NCBI GenBank assembly: GCA_947632555.1
Contig: CANRPU010000006.1
Span: 1-64,000 of the forward strand
Direction: 5' to 3'
Length of the DNA stretch: 64,000 nucleotides
Origin: an uncultured Lachnospiraceae bacterium
Lineage (GTDB): Bacteria; Bacillota; Clostridia; Lachnospirales; Lachnospiraceae
Shown piece by piece: positions 60,901 through 64,000 of this stretch (positions are counted from its first letter, which is position 1; each line of letters opens with the position of its first letter). Under the pieces are notes generated by a model. It searched no databases. It had not been told where the DNA came from and saw only the letters and a program-made list of their open reading frames with translations. Both the position numbers and the translations under genes were made by a program.

Positions 60901-61517
60901 AGAAACTGGGGGACGTCAATGTCAACGCCATTGAAGATTACAGGAACCTGATGGAGCGCTATACTTTCCTGAAGGGTCAGCATGATGACCTGACAGAGGC
61001 GCAGAAGACCCTGGAAGGGATCATCACCGAGCTGGACACTGCCATGCGCAAACAGTTTAACGAGAAATTCGGCGAGATCAACAGGGAGTTTGACAAAGTG
61101 TTCCGGGAGCTGTTCGGCGGCGGCAAGGGAAGTCTGGAACTCATGGAAGACGAGGATATCCTGGAGGCGGGTATCTGCATCACGGCCCAGCCGCCCGGCA
61201 AGAAACTGCAGAACATGATGCAGCTTTCGGGAGGGGAAAAGGCGCTGACCGCTATTTCCCTGCTGTTTGCCATTCAGAATTTGAAACCTTCGCCCTTCTG
61301 TCTTCTGGACGAGATCGAGGCCGCGCTGGATGAATCCAATGTAGGCCGTTTCGCCAGATATTTACATAAGCTGACAAAGAATACCCAGTTCATCGTGATC
61401 ACGCATAGAAGGGGCACCATGGAAAAGGCGGACAGGCTTTACGGCATCACCATGCAGGAAAAGGGTGTTTCCGCGCTTGTCAGCGTCAATCTGATAGACA
61501 AGGACCTGGATGACTGA
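57957..61517 (+). CDS. smc: Chromosome segregation SMC ATPase
   Basis: An 1186-residue condensin core. Walker A GPNGSGKSN near residue 32, two long coiled coils, a hinge at about 510-660 (GYGGSVKKVMEQ ... MVTVEGELLVPGGAISGG), signature MQLSGGEKALTA and Walker B FCLLDEIEAALD at the C-terminal head. The length and layout are typical. It partners ScpA/ScpB, which are not in this window. Confidence 0.98.
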   Translation: MYLKSIEVYGFKSFANKITFQFHNGITGIVGPNGSGKSNVADAVRWVLGEQRIKQLRGASMQDVIFSGTETRKPLSYAYVAITLDNSDHQLAIDYDEVTVARRIYRSGESEYLINGSACRLKDVNELFYDTGIGKEGYSIIGQGQIDKILSGKPEERRELFDEAAGIVKFKRRKYAAQKKLEDEKNNLVRVNDILSELEKQVKPLEKQSEVARIYLKKKEELKTLDVNMFLLEHNRLKEQMEAVESKYAVASGDLEVMSGHFENIKEEYEKIQAQIEELETAIEQARSSLTDTSVLRGRLEGEINVLKEQIRSAGDNEQHLRNRLKAVQAGIDEKSVDKDGISREKAEIDQQVAELVARRDEARALLEQIQNRIQELNDNIESGKNTIIGELNQRATIKSRMGRYDTMMEQISIRRAELNSRLLRAKSDEETHEENIRQLNGQFEEITAKLAEMNEESAKKEEMLVQIREELIKKDESLRTAQEQYHQEKSKLEALLNLTERYEGYGGSVKKVMEQKEKESGIIGVVADIIKVEKKYETAIETALGGNIQNIVTDNEETAKKMIGFLKQNKFGRATFLPLTSIRNPQEFKNPEVLKEKGVIGMADELVTLEKKYQDVAKAMLGRIVVVDNVDNAVKIARKYDYGIRMVTVEGELLVPGGAISGGAFKNNSSLLGRRREIEELEKNADRLLKAAEGLNQEIEELKRARNGLRMESESLKADIQRKFIEQNTARLNVETARERMEEAEEGSRSLRNEEKEMERQVLEIKNSKEEIIKELAASEELEKNVEAQILLFQKELEGQRGEETEKAAMVSDWDVKVEKMLQTQEFKQQNVDRILGEIERLAEEKAEIEAGLSENAVSREEKQKNITEIEKTIAASHTSQDRSQKELEESLEQKELLGARQKNFFKEREALAEQMTALDKEVYRLNAQKERLEESMEAQINYMWDEYEITLSDAASIRNEDMNDLAAMKKEIAVIKDQIKKLGDVNVNAIEDYRNLMERYTFLKGQHDDLTEAQKTLEGIITELDTAMRKQFNEKFGEINREFDKVFRELFGGGKGSLELMEDEDILEAGICITAQPPGKKLQNMMQLSGGEKALTAISLLFAIQNLKPSPFCLLDEIEAALDESNVGRFARYLHKLTKNTQFIVITHRRGTMEKADRLYGITMQEKGVSALVSVNLIDKDLDD

Positions 61518-61530
61518 CGGAGGCATGATT

Positions 61531-62460
61531 ATGGAAGAAGAAAAGAAAGGTTTTTTTGCCAGGCTGAAAACCGGCCTGAAAAAGACGCGGGATAATATCG
61601 TAAACGGGATCGATTCCGTTTTCAGCGGATTTTCTTCTATTGACGAAGAATTTTATGAAGAGCTGGAAGAAATTCTGATCATGGGCGATATCGGCGTGGA
61701 TGCCACGGAGGAGATCCTGGCGCGCTTGAAGGAAGAAGTAAAACGCCGGCATATCAAGGAACCGGAGGACTGCAGACAGCTGCTGATCGACAGCATCAAA
61801 GAACAGATGCGGGTGGAAGAGGCGGCCTATGAGTTTGAAAACAGGCAGTCCGTGATCCTGGTCATCGGCGTGAACGGCGTAGGCAAGACCACTACCATAG
61901 GCAAGCTGGCGGCTCTGCTGAAAGGGCAGGGCAGGAAGGTACTGATCGCGGCGGCGGACACGTTTCGGGCGGCGGCCGGCGGCCAGCTGAAAGAGTGGGC
62001 GGACAGAGCCGGGGTGGACATGATCGGCGGAGCGGAAGGCGCGGATCCATCCAGCGTGGTTTTTGACGCGGTATCCGCGGCGAAAGCCAGAAAAGCGGAT
62101 ATTCTTCTTATTGATACGGCGGGACGTCTGCACAACAAAAAAAATCTGATGGAAGAGCTGAAAAAAATGAACCGCGTCATAGAGCGGGAATTTCCGGATG
62201 CGTACAGGGAAAACCTGATCGTATTGGACGGAACCACAGGCCAGAACGCGCTGGCGCAGGCCAGAGAGTTCGCGGAGGCCGCCAGCCTGACCGGTATCGT
62301 GCTGACAAAGCTGGACGGCACGGCAAAGGGGGGCATCGCGGTGGCGATCCAGTCCCAGCTTCACGTGCCGGTAAAGTATATAGGCGTGGGAGAATCTCTG
62401 GAGGATCTGCAGAAATTTGATCCCAATGAATTTGTAAACGCGCTGTTTGACGTTTCATAA
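61531..62460 (+). CDS. ftsY: Signal recognition particle receptor FtsY
   Basis: A 309-residue SRP-GTPase that docks ribosomes at the membrane. NG-domain motifs: GVNGVGKTTTIGKLA (P-loop), DTFRAAA, DTAGRL, TKLDGTAKGG and GVGESLEDL. A short N-terminal helix replaces the long acidic A domain of E. coli. ATG 61531 has GGAGG 7 nt upstream; earlier in-frame ATGs at 61510 and 61525 lack one. Confidence 0.96.
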   Translation: MEEEKKGFFARLKTGLKKTRDNIVNGIDSVFSGFSSIDEEFYEELEEILIMGDIGVDATEEILARLKEEVKRRHIKEPEDCRQLLIDSIKEQMRVEEAAYEFENRQSVILVIGVNGVGKTTTIGKLAALLKGQGRKVLIAAADTFRAAAGGQLKEWADRAGVDMIGGAEGADPSSVVFDAVSAAKARKADILLIDTAGRLHNKKNLMEELKKMNRVIEREFPDAYRENLIVLDGTTGQNALAQAREFAEAASLTGIVLTKLDGTAKGGIAVAIQSQLHVPVKYIGVGESLEDLQKFDPNEFVNALFDVS

Positions 62461-62478
62461 GAAAGAGAGGTTGTTGTC

Positions 62479-63711
62479 ATGGATGAAAAAATGTTGACGT
62501 TGGAGAAGTTTGAAGAAGCTTCCGAGGTGGTCAAGCGGGTGACTTCCCGGACCAAGCTGGTGTACAGCGATTACCTGAGCGGACAGACAGGCAATAAAGT
62601 TTACCTGAAACCCGAGAACATGCAGTTTACGGGAGCTTATAAAGTGCGCGGCGCTTATTACGCCATGAGCACGCTGACACCCGAACAGCGGGAAAAAGGC
62701 GTTATCACCTCTTCCGCGGGCAACCATGCCCAGGGGGTGGCCTACGCGGCGTCCAGCTACGGCGCGAAGGCCGTTATCGTCATGCCCACGACCACGCCGC
62801 TGATGAAAGTAAACCGCACCAAGAGCTATGGGGCGGAAGTGGTACTTTACGGGGACGTTTATGACGAGGCCTACACCAAGGCCTGCGAACTGGCCGAGGA
62901 GCATGGTTATACTTTTATCCACCCGTTTAACGATCTGACGGTGGCAACCGGGCAGGGCACCATTGCCATGGAAATCTTTCAGGAGCTGCCTCTGGTGGAC
63001 TGTATCCTGGTGCCTATCGGCGGCGGCGGACTGGCTACGGGCGTATCCACGCTGGCGAAGCTTTTAAATCCCAAGATACATGTGATCGGTGTGGAACCCG
63101 CGGGCGCGAACTGTATGCAGGAATCTCTGAAAGCGGGAAAGGTGGTGACGCTGGAGAACGTCAATACCATCGCGGACGGCACCGCGGTCAAGACCCCCGG
63201 GGATAAGCTGCTTCCGTACATCCAGAAAAATCTGGACGATATCATTACGGTGGCGGATGAGGAGCTGATAGTGGCTTTTCTGGATATGGTGGAAAATCAC
63301 AAGATGATCGTGGAAAATTCCGGGCTTTTAACGGTGGCTGCCTTAAAGCATCTGAAAATGAAGGATAAGAAGGTAGTTTCCATCTTAAGCGGCGGGAATA
63401 TGGATATCATTACCATGTCCTCCGTGGTACAGCAGGGACTGATCTTCCGGGATCGCATCTTTACCGTTTCCGTGCTGCTGCCGGATAAGCCGGGACAGCT
63501 TTGCAAGGTGGCGGATATCGTGGCCAGATTAAACGGTAACGTGATCAAACTGGAGCACAACCAGTTCGTATCCACCAACCGGAACGCGGCGGTGGAATTA
63601 CGGATCACCATGGAGGCTTTCGGTACGGAACATAAAAATCAGATCATGGAAGCCCTGGAAAAAGGCGGCTACCGGCCCAAACTGATCCAGACGCTGCAGG
63701 CGATCCTCTGA
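62479..63711 (+). CDS. ilvA: Threonine dehydratase (threonine ammonia-lyase) with C-terminal ACT domain
   Basis: A 410-residue PLP enzyme deaminating threonine to 2-oxobutanoate. The PLP Lys is in FTGAYKVRGAYYA, the phosphate loop is PIGGGGLATG. A C-terminal ACT-like domain (about 330-405, TVSVLLPDKPGQLCKVADIVARLNG) suggests allosteric control. Length and ACT type fit the TdcB/IlvA single-ACT group; whether it is biosynthetic or catabolic cannot be settled here. It ends at a strong terminator. Confidence 0.92.
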   Translation: MDEKMLTLEKFEEASEVVKRVTSRTKLVYSDYLSGQTGNKVYLKPENMQFTGAYKVRGAYYAMSTLTPEQREKGVITSSAGNHAQGVAYAASSYGAKAVIVMPTTTPLMKVNRTKSYGAEVVLYGDVYDEAYTKACELAEEHGYTFIHPFNDLTVATGQGTIAMEIFQELPLVDCILVPIGGGGLATGVSTLAKLLNPKIHVIGVEPAGANCMQESLKAGKVVTLENVNTIADGTAVKTPGDKLLPYIQKNLDDIITVADEELIVAFLDMVENHKMIVENSGLLTVAALKHLKMKDKKVVSILSGGNMDIITMSSVVQQGLIFRDRIFTVSVLLPDKPGQLCKVADIVARLNGNVIKLEHNQFVSTNRNAAVELRITMEAFGTEHKNQIMEALEKGGYRPKLIQTLQAIL

Positions 63712-63742
63712 GCCGGCCGCGGGAAGATCTGATAAAATCTTT

Positions 63743-63775
63743 AAATCCGCATATGCTAAATATGCGGATTTTTTA
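63743..63775 (+). terminator. Terminator after ilvA
   Basis: AAATCCGCATA (63743-63753) and TATGCGGATTT (63761-63771), followed by TTT: an 11-bp stem with a 7-nt loop. Confidence 0.9.
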
Positions 63776-63812
63776 CGCGCAAAAATACGGAACAGGGAGG
63801 AAAACGAAAACG

Positions 63813-64000
63813 ATGAAAGGAAGGAAAAAAAGGAAAAAAAGGATCTATCCCTATATTTTGATGACGGCATCCTGTTTCTGCTACGCGGTGGCAGTCAGTA
63901 CGCTCCTGGAGCCCAATGAGCTCTCCACGGGAGGCGTGACGGGTATCGCCATCGTGCTGAGCAGCGTGACGGCCCTGAACACGGGGCTGCTTTTTTTCCT
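63813..64000 (+). CDS. YitT-family (DUF161) membrane protein, cut by window end
   Basis: The first 62 codons are visible. A very basic N terminus (MKGRKKRKKRI) leads into a helix and the motif LLEPNELSTGGVTGIAIVL, the conserved first-helix signature of YitT proteins. GGGAGG lies 11-12 nt upstream. The rest lies outside the window. The role of the family is unknown. Confidence 0.78.
   Translation, partial: MKGRKKRKKRIYPYILMTASCFCYAVAVSTLLEPNELSTGGVTGIAIVLSSVTALNTGLLFF

Overview
The window reads as chromosomal DNA of a low-to-mid GC Firmicute, most likely a Lachnospiraceae-type gut clostridium. The signs are consensus sigma-A promoters, purine-rich Shine-Dalgarno sites, a T-box-controlled trpEGDCFBA operon, the clostridial blocks DUF177-rpmF and plsX-acpP-rnc-smc-ftsY, pta-ackA, a Ktr/Trk potassium system and many small acidic lipoproteins. 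The family is inferred from content and protein flavour, not from rRNA.

Layout: 0.1-3.9 kb is a self-contained two-gene unit with its own promoter and terminator: a pore-like/TrkA-N/RyR protein and a TIR-transmembrane-15xMORN receptor-like protein. This is the best candidate for an undescribed conflict or signalling system. 3.9-10.1 kb holds two uncharacterised membrane proteins, a two-component system, a DUF2339-like polytopic protein and a lipoprotein. 10.1-16.9 kb has a HAD phosphatase, a REC-HD-GYP-GGDEF protein, a CheV-like protein, a divergent sirtuin and a low-complexity membrane protein. 16.9-22.0 kb has hisH-hisF, ung, a lysA-Nudix fusion and a D-Ala-D-Ala carboxypeptidase.

22.0-23.0 kb is the accessory-looking gap. 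It holds tRNA-Leu(CAA), a 63-bp tandem repeat built from the tRNA 3' end, and a compact locus resembling a type I toxin-antitoxin, with a leader-coupled 40-residue membrane peptide facing a convergent short RNA that shares its terminator. 23.0-34.7 kb is housekeeping: a zinc-finger membrane protein, polA, coaE, a long FtsA-like protein, walJ-like, an ACT protein, UPF0210, ktrA/ktrB and tmcAL. 34.8-37.1 kb is pta-ackA.

37.5-44.4 kb is the tryptophan operon behind a T-box. 44.5-48.1 kb is a lipoprotein/ABC-2-type operon with a consensus promoter and an internal attenuator-like terminator. 48.1-48.9 kb is DUF177-rpmF. 48.9-55.8 kb has a ferredoxin-type aldo/keto reductase, a sugar-type ABC operon whose solute-binding protein is a double-lesion pseudogene, and a TraX-like protein. 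55.8-63.7 kb is plsX-acpP-rnc-smc-ftsY-ilvA, and the window ends inside a YitT-family gene.

Several blocks form functional units: precursor supply, light and heavy subunits and final steps for tryptophan; K+ pore plus gating ring; acetyl-phosphate production; and fatty-acid initiation followed by chromosome segregation and SRP targeting. All coordinates, motifs and starts were read by eye; no alignment or database search was run.
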